From UBA6107 sp964459385 (lineage in GTDB: Bacteria > Chloroflexota > Anaerolineae > Anaerolineales > Anaerolineaceae), in contig CAYWLG010000003.1 in assembly GCA_964459385.1 (NCBI GenBank), positions 186,001 through 250,000 on the forward strand: a DNA stretch of 64,000 nucleotides, written 5' to 3'. Shown in pieces: positions 1 to 7,838 of the stretch (its first letter is position 1; each line of letters opens with the position of its first letter). The notes under the pieces are model-generated. The model was given only the letters and a program-made list of their open reading frames with translations. It was not told the origin of the DNA and made no database searches. Both the position numbers and the translations under genes were made by a program.

Positions 1-80
1 ACTGTCGATGTCATTTATTCACCTGATGAAAAGAAATTTTATACATTGAAATTATATCAAAAGATAAAAATTTCCCCCTC

Positions 81-109
81 TTGACATTTACCCGTCCAAT
101 CTATAAAAT
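81..109 (+). promoter_or_regulatory. Sigma-70-type promoter of the metal transport operon
   Basis: A perfect -35 TTGACA (81-86) is followed after 17 bases by TAAAAT (104-109); an overlapping TATAAA starts at 102. This predicts a transcript start near 111-116 and a leader of about 330 bases before the first gene at 444. Positions 1-80 are AT-rich and show nothing else recognisable. Confidence 0.7.
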
Positions 110-188
110 CAGGAGCGTAGTTAGAAGAATCTAAAAGAAAGGTCATTTTTAATGCAGTTGGAAGAAACCGCCAGCGCAAAAGACGTGC

Positions 189-214
189 CTCCTCTTAGTT
201 GCAGAGGAGTTTTT
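189..214 (+). terminator. First leader terminator hairpin
   Basis: CTCCTCT (189-195) pairs perfectly with AGAGGAG (203-209) around a 7-base loop and is followed by five T. It sits about 75-80 bases after the predicted transcript start and 230 bases before the gene, the usual place for an attenuator. Confidence 0.6.
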
Positions 215-368
215 GTGTTGCCTGGTAACATCGCACAAAATAATTTGCATCCGGGTCGCAAGATCGGCGAAAAGCCGCGCCTTGCAATTTTATTGAAACC
301 GGAATGCATTTGCTGGAAATCACTGGTTTGATCAGCATCATCTGAACCCGTTTGATGGGATCATGTTG

Positions 369-399
369 CCGGCTGGTGATTTCACCCGCCGGTTTTTTT
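369..399 (+). terminator. Second leader terminator hairpin
   Basis: CCGGC (369-373) and GGTG (375-378) pair with CACC (383-386) and GCCGG (388-392), followed by seven T (393-399). It lies 45 bases upstream of the start codon at 444, so it must be bypassed for expression. Confidence 0.7.
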
Positions 400-443
400 A
401 TTGCCGGCATCCCTTCCAATTTAGTCATTTTTAGGAGGTTCAG

Positions 444-1706
444 ATGCCATTCATCAGCCAAATCATCAATCGGAACGTCGTCGATTCAGAGGGCGAAAAA
501 TTAGGGAAAGTTGACGAAGTTCTGGCCATTCAGAATTCGAACCTTCCGCATCCCTTGCTGGTGGCGCTGGTCGTCAGGGACGAAGAAAAGACCACCGCTT
601 ACCCCTTTGCTGAGATCGCCGTGCTCTTCGCACAGGTGATTCCCCTTTCTCATTCCAAAGCCAGATTACCGATCTATAAACCCAACGGTAACGAAGTCAA
701 TCTCATCGAAGATGTGCTCGATAAACAGATCATCGACACCAACGGCATTCGCGTGGTGCGTGTGAACGATCTGGAGCTGGCCCGTGTGAACAACGAATAT
801 TACGTCAGCAACGTGGATATCAGCCCGGCCGGGATCGTGCGCCGCATGGGCATGGGCAAAGGTGCCGAAAAGCTGGTAAAGGTGATCGCCGGTGACCCCA
901 AGAAGAACTTCATCTCGTGGGAAAATGTGGAACTGCTCACCCACGACCAGTTCATGCGCCTTAAGGTGCCGGCCGAGAAACTGCACGAACTGCACCCGGC
1001 CGACATTGCCGAGATCATCAGCGACATGAACCACACCGAAAGCGGCAAGCTGCTGGATAACCTGGATATCGAACACCTGGCCGACGCCCTTGAAGAAGTG
1101 GAACCCGATTTTCAGGCCACGCTGGTGGAGGGCATGTCTGACGAGAAAGTGGCCGATGTGCTGGAAGAGATGTCGCCGGACGAAGCGGCTGACCTGCTGG
1201 CCGAGCTCCCGCCAGAACGCAGCGAAGACCTGCTCGAAATGATGCAAGACGAAGAGGCTAATGACGTGCGTATGCTGCTCTCGTACCCCGAAGATTCGGC
1301 CGGCGGCATGATGACCACCGACGTCGCCACCATCCGCCCTGGCCTGACCGCCAGCAAGGCCATTGAGGTGCTGCGTAATTCGGCCAACGAAGCGGAATCG
1401 CTCTTCTACATTTATGTCACCGACGAACAAAATCGCCTGCTGGGCGTGATCTCGCTCAGCGATCTGGTGCTCTCCAAGCCCAACACCCCCATAGACGAGT
1501 TCATGCACCGCAAAGTGGTTTCGGCCAACGTGACCGAGAAGCAAGATTATCTGGCGCAGTTGGTGGCCAAGTACAACCTGTTGACCATCCCCATTGTGGA
1601 TGATGAAAATCACCTGCTGGGCATGGTGACCGCCGACGATGCCCTCGACAAGATCATCCCCACCGCCTGGAAGAAACGTCTACCGCGCTTCTACTATGCC
1701 TCTTAA
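444..1706 (+). CDS. PRC-barrel / MgtE N-domain / CBS-pair protein
   Basis: A soluble protein of 420 residues with no membrane segment. Two PRC-barrel-like stretches (about residues 5-80 and 90-165) precede an MgtE intracellular N-domain (about 176-280, helical superhelix with LHELHPADIAEII) and two CBS domains (about 285-410; SAGGMMTTDV and ITTDDALD-like ends). In the Mg2+ channel MgtE, the N and CBS domains bind Mg2+ and gate the pore; here the pore domain is missing. The next gene, 18 bases downstream, is a separate transporter, so this protein probably acts as its Mg2+-sensing regulatory partner (inference). AGGAGG at 433-438 supports this start. Expression should depend on the structured leader. 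Confidence 0.85.
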   Translation: MPFISQIINRNVVDSEGEKLGKVDEVLAIQNSNLPHPLLVALVVRDEEKTTAYPFAEIAVLFAQVIPLSHSKARLPIYKPNGNEVNLIEDVLDKQIIDTNGIRVVRVNDLELARVNNEYYVSNVDISPAGIVRRMGMGKGAEKLVKVIAGDPKKNFISWENVELLTHDQFMRLKVPAEKLHELHPADIAEIISDMNHTESGKLLDNLDIEHLADALEEVEPDFQATLVEGMSDEKVADVLEEMSPDEAADLLAELPPERSEDLLEMMQDEEANDVRMLLSYPEDSAGGMMTTDVATIRPGLTASKAIEVLRNSANEAESLFYIYVTDEQNRLLGVISLSDLVLSKPNTPIDEFMHRKVVSANVTEKQDYLAQLVAKYNLLTIPIVDDENHLLGMVTADDALDKIIPTAWKKRLPRFYYAS

Positions 1707-1724
1707 TCGAAAGGGAGATGCACG

Positions 1725-3020
1725 ATGCCCAAAACTTCACACTCCCTTATCGGCCGCCGGCTGAGAAGCAACCCCGTTTTTCACCGCCTGCTGCTCTTCT
1801 TTTCGGTGTTCGGCCCGGCCACCATTTCGGCCATGGCCGACAATGACGCCGGTGGCGTGGCCACTTATTCCGTGGCCGGTGCCACTCTGGGCTACCCGAT
1901 CCTTTTCATCCTTTTCATCATCACCTTTTTGCTCGCCATCACCCAGGAAATGGGCATGCGCCTCACCCTGGTCACCCGGCGCGGACTGGCCGACCTGATC
2001 CGTGAAAAGTTCGGCGTCAAGGTTTCCATCCTCATTTTCGCGGCCCTGCTCATCGCCAACCTGGGCACCCTGACGGCCGAGATCTCGGCCTTCAAGACGA
2101 CCGGTGCCATGCTGCACCTGCCGGTCATCCCCTTTGTGCTCTTCATCATGGTGCTGCTGGTGCTGGTGGTGACGCGCGGCAACTACAAGCTCACCCAGGG
2201 CATCATGCTCATCAGCAGCCTGTTCTATGTGGCCTACATCATCTCGGCAGTCAAGGCCCACCCCGATTGGGGCATGGCGCTGAGCAACATCGTTTACCCG
2301 CACGGCGTAGAGGTCACCCCGGCCTACCTGCGCAGCTATCTGCTCATCGGCATGGGCGTGATCGGCACCACCATCACCCCGTGGGGACAGTTCTTCATCA
2401 GCAGTTTTGCCTACGACAAAAAGATCGAAGCCGGCAAGATCTTTTATTCACAACTCGAAACCTATATCGGCGCCTTTCTGACCGACTTTTTCTCGTTCTT
2501 CATGGTGGTGGCCACCGCTGCCACCCTGTTCGTCAACAAAATTCCGCTCGAATCGGGTGAAGCGGCCGCCATGGCCATCAAACCCTTCGCCGGTGAGATG
2601 GCCGCCGTGCTCTTTGCCGTGGGCATTCTCGTGGCCGGCTTTATGGGCCTGATCGCCGTGTCGCTTTCCACCGCCTATGCCTTTGCCGAGTTTTTCGGCT
2701 TGCAGGGCAGCCTCGATTCAAACTATAAACAGAGCAAGTCTTTCTACACCCTGTTCATCCTGCAACTGGTGGTCGCCCTCGGCATCGCACTGCTGCCTGG
2801 CATCTCGCTCTTCAAGATCGCCATCGTTTCACAAACCATCAACGCGGTGGCTTTGCCACTGGTCTTTTATTACCTGCTCAAACTGACAAACGACAGCAGC
2901 CTGATGGGAGAATACAAGAACACGCCTTTTCAGAAGTGGTTCACCATCGCCGGATCTGTTTTTATCTTCATCGCCTCTGCACTGACGCTGGCAGCCACCT
3001 TTTTTAAGAATTTAATCTGA
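1725..3020 (+). CDS. Nramp-family metal transporter, likely Mg2+-type (NRMT)
   Basis: An integral membrane protein of 431 residues with about 11 hydrophobic helices and an Nramp fold signature. In classical Mn2+/Fe2+ Nramp proteins, helix 1 carries DPGN and helix 6 a metal-ligating methionine (MPH). Here helix 1 reads ADNDAGG and helix 6 reads IGTTITPWGQFF, with no methionine at that place. Loss of this soft ligand is typical of the Nramp-related Mg2+ transporters described in Clostridium and Eggerthella. Together with the MgtE_N/CBS protein just upstream and the shared leader, Mg2+ import is the best guess; Mn2+ remains possible. An AAAGGGAG ribosome site precedes the ATG. The gene ends 130 bases before a bidirectional terminator. 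Confidence 0.85.
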   Translation: MPKTSHSLIGRRLRSNPVFHRLLLFFSVFGPATISAMADNDAGGVATYSVAGATLGYPILFILFIITFLLAITQEMGMRLTLVTRRGLADLIREKFGVKVSILIFAALLIANLGTLTAEISAFKTTGAMLHLPVIPFVLFIMVLLVLVVTRGNYKLTQGIMLISSLFYVAYIISAVKAHPDWGMALSNIVYPHGVEVTPAYLRSYLLIGMGVIGTTITPWGQFFISSFAYDKKIEAGKIFYSQLETYIGAFLTDFFSFFMVVATAATLFVNKIPLESGEAAAMAIKPFAGEMAAVLFAVGILVAGFMGLIAVSLSTAYAFAEFFGLQGSLDSNYKQSKSFYTLFILQLVVALGIALLPGISLFKIAIVSQTINAVALPLVFYYLLKLTNDSSLMGEYKNTPFQKWFTIAGSVFIFIASALTLAATFFKNLI

Positions 3021-3146
3021 TGATTAAGTAAGTGCTTAGATTTTTCTCGGATATTTTTAATCTAGGTCATGTAATATAGTAGCGTAACAGTTAATTTGAA
3101 TATCTTCCTCCTTATTGGGTAAGTTGTTGGTGTTCTGTTTACAGAT

Positions 3147-3179
3147 CAAAACGAGCGGAATGGTGCGCCGCTCGTTTTG
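3147..3179. terminator. Bidirectional terminator between convergent units
   Basis: CAAAACGAGCGG (3147-3158) pairs perfectly over 12 bp with CCGCTCGTTTTG (3168-3179). The A/T arms give U-rich tails both ways. It separates the transporter operon from the convergent anti-sigma-like gene. Confidence 0.8.
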
Positions 3180-3222
3180 GTTTAAGCCTTTTATTCGATG
3201 ATTCGCTTTATCCTCAGATGAT

Positions 3223-5469
3223 TTACTTGACCTGAATAGATTGCAGTGTGCCCGTCAGCGCTGGCAAAGAATAGCCAGCGCAGGTGAAGGGGTTCACCAG
3301 GATCATGTTGCGGGCATCGTTGCCAAACTGAGAGAGCAGGCTGACCGCCAGCCAGTCGTTGGCCGCCCAGACGATGCCCGCCGTGCCCACTGCCGGGGAA
3401 TCAAGCAGCAGGCGCTTGTCGCTGCCATCCATCCTGACCAGATAGACGCTGCTGTTTTCTCTGCCGCGATAGGCCAGCCATTGGCCATCGGGGGAGAGTG
3501 CTGCATCCAGCGATTTGTAGGAGCCGTCTTCGATGATGAAGAGTGGTTGCGCAGAACCTGTCTTCAGATCGAGCGCCTCGACCTGCCAGGCGCTGCCGCC
3601 GGCAGCCATCACGGCCACGTACCCCTGCGTGTCGTCTGCCGACCAGCCGATGGTCGCGGTGTAGGCGGTGGAGGCGATCTGCCTGCTGGTATCGGTGGAC
3701 AGATCATAAAGAGCAACGCCCGAAGCGAAGTTATCAATGTAGATAAAGCGGTCGCCTGCGTTCGACCAGACTGGGTCATAACCGTTGACGCTCAACACCC
3801 TGGTCGTATCTGTGGCGGGCTCATAGAGATGGAAGCCATCTTCGGCTGAATAGACAACCTTGCTGCCGTCACGAGTGAGCGTTCCCCAGTTGGCATTCGC
3901 GGCGATCTGTTTTTTGCCGCTGCCGTCCAGGTTGTAAAGCAGCAGGCCCCATTGGTCGCTGTTCTCAAGCTGCTCATACATCAGTGCCTGACCCGTGAAA
4001 CTGGCCGGGACAAGTGGATAAGTGGAAACCGTACTGGAATCGGCGCAGGTGCCTGCCGGGAGCTGCGGTGTGACTGCGCTGAACGCCTGCGGATCTTGCG
4101 GGCTCCATTGCGCCGTCCAGTCAAGCGGGTCGCTGACCAGTGTTAGGTGAGAGATCACCAGGGTCAGTTTTCCGGATGGCAGGCTGGCATAAGCCTGGCT
4201 GACCGAGAACTCGCCGTTGGTCAGCGCGCCGCCGCCCCCGCCGCCACCACCCACGGGTGAGTAGCCCTCGATGGTCACGCTCGCCCCGCTGACGTGCGGA
4301 TCATCCGTCTTAAAGCGGAAGTCATAGCCACCGCGGGAATCGGCGTCCACCGAAACCAGGGTGATCGAATGCCCCGCCAGTTCCACTGTCTGGTTGAGCT
4401 GCCATTCCTGTCCCTGCTGGGGGTTCTCGCCGGCATCGAAAGTGAGGCGCGCTTCGGCAGTGGGGTCGGGCTGTGAAACCCGCACCCCCGGATAATGAAT
4501 GGTGAGCGGGAAGGTCACCCCGATGGCGCTCAGTTTGTAGGCCATCTGGTCGGTGTAGGGGTCGGTACTTTGCAGTGAGTTGAGCACGTCCAAGGGTAAG
4601 CTGTAAGCCACATTTTTGCCGGCCGCATCAATGATGGACACGGCGCCGGTGCGCTGTACCCATGCCTCCTCTGATGGAGTGAAAGCCACTACCAGAATAT
4701 AGCCGTTTTCGGTATTGATCACCTGCGTGACGGCGATCGTTGCCAGCGGGGCGACGGTTTCTGTGGCGACCGGCGTCTGCTGGGGCGACAGCGTTTGGGT
4801 GGGGGTTATTTCTTCCACCGGCATGACGGTCATATCCGCCGGGGCGGCCACAAACTCAAGGGGCAGATACCAGTCCTCCGGAACACTGCCCGGCAGGGTT
4901 TCAGAAATGCAGGGGATGACCAGTGTAGCCGTATTGACATCGGCCGGGATGGGGGGAAAGTCCGCCGAGGGTTCCAACTGGCTGCCATCGGGCAGGAGCA
5001 GAAATTGGCGGTTCATACAACCGTGCACCGATTCGCTGTTCGGGTAAGCCGAGCGGGGCACGCCAAAGGCCTGAATTTCCAGATGGGTGCGGTCAGCCGT
5101 CAAAACGCCTGAAGAGACGGTGATCGTGACCCCTTCGCGTGTCTGGCTGACGGGTTCTTTCAGCACTCGAATCGAGGTGCTGGTATCCACCACGCCCACA
5201 CCGGGCACATAACCCAGCAGGCGCTGGAAGGTGGCATAGACCCTGGCCGGACCGATGGCAAAAAAGCCGATGACAAGCGCCAATAACACGAGCGCCGTTA
5301 CCACCCAGCCCGGACGCAGCATCATGCTTTTGCGGGGGTGCAGCGCCTGTTGGGCCGCACGCTCATAAATCTGATCTTGCAGAGAACGCACAAATTCTGC
5401 ACGGGCAGTTTGCAAATACATGCCGGTTAACTGTTCTTCAATCTCTACATAGCGAGAGGAATTAATCAT
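3223..5469 (-). CDS. Membrane anti-sigma-like protein with TolB-type propeller
   Basis: A protein of 748 residues: a 50-residue cytoplasmic N-terminus, one transmembrane helix (about 54-74, VVTALVLLALVIGFFAIGPA), a beta-rich extracytoplasmic region (about 90-470; the first part resembles DUF4179-like modules), and a C-terminal stretch of TolB/PD40-like propeller repeats (about 500-740; LSPDGQWLAYRG, LTRDGSKVVYSAEDG). It overlaps the ECF sigma gene by 8 bases, the normal arrangement of sigma/anti-sigma pairs. The N-terminus probably binds the sigma factor and the outer part senses a signal (inference; no zinc anti-sigma HxxxCxxC motif is seen). A run of nine glycines near residue 410 links two domains. 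Confidence 0.7.
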   Translation of the reverse strand: MINSSRYVEIEEQLTGMYLQTARAEFVRSLQDQIYERAAQQALHPRKSMMLRPGWVVTALVLLALVIGFFAIGPARVYATFQRLLGYVPGVGVVDTSTSIRVLKEPVSQTREGVTITVSSGVLTADRTHLEIQAFGVPRSAYPNSESVHGCMNRQFLLLPDGSQLEPSADFPPIPADVNTATLVIPCISETLPGSVPEDWYLPLEFVAAPADMTVMPVEEITPTQTLSPQQTPVATETVAPLATIAVTQVINTENGYILVVAFTPSEEAWVQRTGAVSIIDAAGKNVAYSLPLDVLNSLQSTDPYTDQMAYKLSAIGVTFPLTIHYPGVRVSQPDPTAEARLTFDAGENPQQGQEWQLNQTVELAGHSITLVSVDADSRGGYDFRFKTDDPHVSGASVTIEGYSPVGGGGGGGGALTNGEFSVSQAYASLPSGKLTLVISHLTLVSDPLDWTAQWSPQDPQAFSAVTPQLPAGTCADSSTVSTYPLVPASFTGQALMYEQLENSDQWGLLLYNLDGSGKKQIAANANWGTLTRDGSKVVYSAEDGFHLYEPATDTTRVLSVNGYDPVWSNAGDRFIYIDNFASGVALYDLSTDTSRQIASTAYTATIGWSADDTQGYVAVMAAGGSAWQVEALDLKTGSAQPLFIIEDGSYKSLDAALSPDGQWLAYRGRENSSVYLVRMDGSDKRLLLDSPAVGTAGIVWAANDWLAVSLLSQFGNDARNMILVNPFTCAGYSLPALTGTLQSIQVK

Positions 5470-6022
5470 GGTTTCCTTCCATTTCGTTCTTTAAGCGGTC
5501 CAGCAAGCGGTAGAGCTGCTTTTTGACGGCGCCTTCGCTGCGCCCCAACAGACGGCCCATTTCGCCAAAGCCCAGGTCGGCGGCATAGCGCAGGCGCAGC
5601 AGTTCGCGCTCTTGATCTGAGAGCTGCGCCAACTCGGCCCGCAGGGCCTCATGTTGATCGGTGCGAATCGCCTGCTGGATCAGGTCTTCTTCCGCTGACG
5701 GAAGCGTTTCGGGGAGCGAGGTGATCTTGCCGGAGCGCCGGTAATGGTCTACGCTTTTGCGTTTTGCAATCGTGAACAACCAGGCGGCAAAATGGCCATC
5801 GTTGCGATAGCGGGCGAACCCTTCGAGGGCGCCCAAAAAAGTCTGCGCGGTTGCCTCTTCTGCCTCGTTCTGTGTGCCGATGCGGCTGTATAGATAGCGA
5901 TAGACCGGCTGCACATAACGCTGGTAGAGAGCGGTGAACTGACGCAGATCGCTTTGGGCTCTGGTGATCAGTTCCTGTTCTTCGCGCTCATCCATTAAGT
6001 GAGTTGTGTTTTCTTCTGGCAT
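5462..6022 (-). CDS. ECF-type RNA polymerase sigma factor
   Basis: A sigma-70 family member with only regions 2 and 4 (186 residues). Region 2 includes LYQRYVQPVYRYLYSRIG and the DNA-melting stretch FAAWLFTIAKRKSVDHYRR. Region 4 carries the helix-turn-helix LGFGEMGRLLGRSEGAVKKQ near the C-terminus. The start at 6022 was chosen because AAGGA lies 5 bases upstream; the frame is open to 6082 but lacks a ribosome site there. Its stop overlaps the start of the transmembrane anti-sigma-like gene. It presumably directs a cell-envelope regulon; its target promoters are not evident here. Confidence 0.88.
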   Translation of the reverse strand: MPEENTTHLMDEREEQELITRAQSDLRQFTALYQRYVQPVYRYLYSRIGTQNEAEEATAQTFLGALEGFARYRNDGHFAAWLFTIAKRKSVDHYRRSGKITSLPETLPSAEEDLIQQAIRTDQHEALRAELAQLSDQERELLRLRYAADLGFGEMGRLLGRSEGAVKKQLYRLLDRLKNEMEGNHD

Positions 6023-6138
6023 AGTGATCCTTGTTTTTTTCGCTAGCGGACATAGTTGAGCTCTATGTGTATATCGCCGCAAGTGCCAAAAAGGGACAGT
6101 TCCATCAATATTATCTTACAACGCTGCGGGTTCAGTAG

Positions 6139-6167
6139 TTGACGAAGCCAGATGAAATCTGTATACT
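6139..6167 (+). promoter_or_regulatory. Promoter of the GntR gene
   Basis: TTGACG (6139-6144), 17-base spacer, TATACT (6162-6167). The predicted transcript start, near 6174, lies inside the inverted repeat described next. This rules out an in-frame start codon at 6139. Confidence 0.75.
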
Positions 6168-6197
6168 AAAAGTGGTTGGGTGGTACCAACCACTTTT
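6168..6197 (+). promoter_or_regulatory. Inverted-repeat operator, probable GntR autoregulation
   Basis: AAAAGTGGTTGG (6168-6179) and CCAACCACTTTT (6186-6197) form a perfect 12-bp inverted repeat with a 6-base spacer. It directly follows the -10 box, covers the transcript start and ends 5 bases before the ATG. A repressor bound here would block initiation. The regulator encoded immediately downstream is the obvious ligand (inference). Confidence 0.75.
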
Positions 6198-6201
6198 CAT
6201 T

Positions 6202-6942
6202 ATGAGTCCACTCGATTCCCATTCCTTCGTGCCGCTCTATCATCAACTGGCGCAGATCCTGCGCGAGCAAATACACAGCGGCAAGTTCGCCGGCGGCGCC
6301 GAGATCGCCTCTGAGCGCGAGCTGATGCAGCAGTACCAGATCAGCCGCAACACGGTACGTCAGGCGCTGGGCCTGCTGGAGCGAGAAGGGCTGATCCAAC
6401 GCACGCTGGGCTCCGGCACACGTGTTTCGACCTTTTCCAATTCATTTCAATATCACCTGGATACCTTTTATGAAAACCGAGATCTGCTGTTGCGCGCCGG
6501 TTACTCCCCCACCGTACAACTGGTATCCACGCAACTTCTTCCTCCCCCAGAAGTGGCGCGCACAGCACTCGGCACTGCCCCCGGCCAGGCGGTGACTGTA
6601 AAAACAATGGTCTTTTATGCCGATGAGCGGCCGGCCATGTATACCCAGGATTTTCTGCCCTTTGAGGTGAGCGAAGAGTACGATCTCAGCCCACAGGGTC
6701 TGGGGTTCATGAAGTATCTCGATCAGCAATCGGGACGGCACGTGGCCTATGTGATGGTCGGACTGGCTTCAGTGGAAGCCGTGGGGGAGGTGGCCGCCAC
6801 CTTCAAATGTCCGCCCGGCGCCCCCGTCTTATTGATGAAGGAAACTTTTTTGGATGAAAGCCAGCAAAACCCGATCGCTTTTTCGATGAATTACTTCAAC
6901 AACCAACTGATGGATTTTCGCTTGTTAATGCGCAGGGGATAA
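6202..6942 (+). CDS. GntR-family transcriptional regulator (HutC type, UTRA domain)
   Basis: A dimeric repressor-type regulator (247 residues). The N-terminal winged helix (about 10-75) has the GntR pattern PLYHQLAQILREQI, SERELMQQYQISRNTVRQAL. The C-terminal UTRA effector domain (about 95-240) has the typical end NPIAFSMNYFNNQLMDF. The start was set at 6202 because the promoter -35/-10 pair covers the upstream in-frame codons. No clear Shine-Dalgarno is visible. A molybdoenzyme operon follows 23 bases downstream on the same strand, so it probably controls this operon and itself in response to a substrate such as a purine or aldehyde (inference). Confidence 0.88.
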   Translation: MSPLDSHSFVPLYHQLAQILREQIHSGKFAGGAEIASERELMQQYQISRNTVRQALGLLEREGLIQRTLGSGTRVSTFSNSFQYHLDTFYENRDLLLRAGYSPTVQLVSTQLLPPPEVARTALGTAPGQAVTVKTMVFYADERPAMYTQDFLPFEVSEEYDLSPQGLGFMKYLDQQSGRHVAYVMVGLASVEAVGEVAATFKCPPGAPVLLMKETFLDESQQNPIAFSMNYFNNQLMDFRLLMRRG

Positions 6943-6965
6943 CTTTCGTAACAGAGGAACGAGCA

Positions 6966-7838
6966 ATGCCCGAATGGAACCTGATCCTGCCCGCCAACAC
7001 CCCGGAACTGCTGCACCTGATCCAGCAGCCCGGCCATCAATTGATCGCCGGGGGAACCGATCTGCTGCCCCGCCTGCGGCGCGGCACTGAAAGCAGCGCT
7101 CCCAAACTGGTAGATCTCAGTCCTTTGAGCGCCCTGCGTTTTATTCACCAGCAAGACGAAGCCATCGAGATCGGTGCGCTCACCACGCATGCCGAGCTGG
7201 CCGGTTCGGCGCTGCTGCAAGCTCATGCGCCTGCCTTGGCCGAGGCCGCTGCCCGCATCGGTTCGGTGCAGACACGGACGCGCGGCACGCTGGGAGGCAA
7301 CCTGGCCAACGCCTCGCCCGCGGCCGACACCCTGCCGCCGCTGCTCTGCCTGGAAGCCGAACTGACGCTCACCAGCCTGAACGGGTCGCGCCAGGTGCCC
7401 CTGGGCGAATTTTTGCTGGGGCCGGGCCAGACCTGCCTGCAAGCGGGGGAGATGATCAGTTCCATCCGTTTCAAACTTCCACAAAGAAAATTCGGCTTCG
7501 TCTTCTCCAAGCTGGGACGGCGCAACGGCATGGCCATTGCTGTGGCCAGCCTGGCCGTGCTGCTGGAAGCGGACAGCAAAGGCCACATTGAGCGGGCACG
7601 CATCGCACTGGGGTCACTGGCCCCAACGGCCGTGCGCAGCCCCCAAGCCGAGGCCGTGCTGAAGGGGCAGGCGCCCTCAAAAGAACTCTTTGCCCGTGCC
7701 GCCGCGGCCATGCAGCGGGATATTGCGCCGATCAGCGATCTGCGCGCCAGCGCGGCCTATCGCCGCCATTCTGCCGGGGTGCTGCTGGAACGGGCCCTTA
7801 ACCGGGCCTGGGAACAAACAGAAAGTGGGTGTGCATGA
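6966..7838 (+). CDS. FAD-binding subunit of xanthine dehydrogenase-type enzyme
   Basis: The medium (FAD) subunit of a molybdenum hydroxylase, 290 residues (CoxM/XdhB family). It carries electrons from the 2Fe-2S subunit to the final acceptor. FAD motifs are IAGGTDLLPRLRRG (about 28-41) and TLGGNLANASPAADTLPPLL (about 108-127), and the C-terminal CO-dehydrogenase flavoprotein domain is present. It is the first of three genes ordered FAD, 2Fe-2S, molybdenum subunit. The stop overlaps the next ATG (ATGA), indicating translational coupling. Confidence 0.9.
   Translation: MPEWNLILPANTPELLHLIQQPGHQLIAGGTDLLPRLRRGTESSAPKLVDLSPLSALRFIHQQDEAIEIGALTTHAELAGSALLQAHAPALAEAAARIGSVQTRTRGTLGGNLANASPAADTLPPLLCLEAELTLTSLNGSRQVPLGEFLLGPGQTCLQAGEMISSIRFKLPQRKFGFVFSKLGRRNGMAIAVASLAVLLEADSKGHIERARIALGSLAPTAVRSPQAEAVLKGQAPSKELFARAAAAMQRDIAPISDLRASAAYRRHSAGVLLERALNRAWEQTESGCA

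Larger units (their letters stand above)
111..399 (+). promoter_or_regulatory. Structured leader with two terminators, candidate metal riboswitch
   Basis: The untranslated leader of the transporter operon holds two intrinsic-terminator-like hairpins (189-214 and 369-399), both upstream of the ribosome binding site, so readthrough should be conditional. AGGAG at 111-115 can pair with CTCCT at 189-193, the 5' arm of the first terminator. AAATCAC at 317-323 can pair with GTGATTT at 376-382 inside the second. Both are possible antiterminator pairings. Bases 141-160 closely resemble, from memory, the stretch of the Bacillus mgtE M-box around AAUGCAG. However, the 5' half and the GUGCUAAA element of an M-box are absent. 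The AGGAGCGTAG start and P1-like closure also recall yybP-ykoY Mn2+ aptamers. The class is therefore unresolved; control by Mg2+ or Mn2+ is inferred from the genes downstream. Confidence 0.5.

Noticed and set aside
111..214. Canonical M-box Mg2+ riboswitch
   Set aside because: Only a short stretch resembles it; the 5' domain (GCUGCUGCC, GACGCCAAUGGGU) and the GUGCUAAA element are absent.
121..461. Small minus-strand ORFs in the operon leader
   Set aside because: They run against the leader hairpins, have no ribosome sites and overlap each other.
666..1613. 315-residue minus-strand ORF opposite the MgtE_N gene
   Set aside because: His/Gly/Gln-rich composition typical of an antisense shadow; the plus strand has clear domains.
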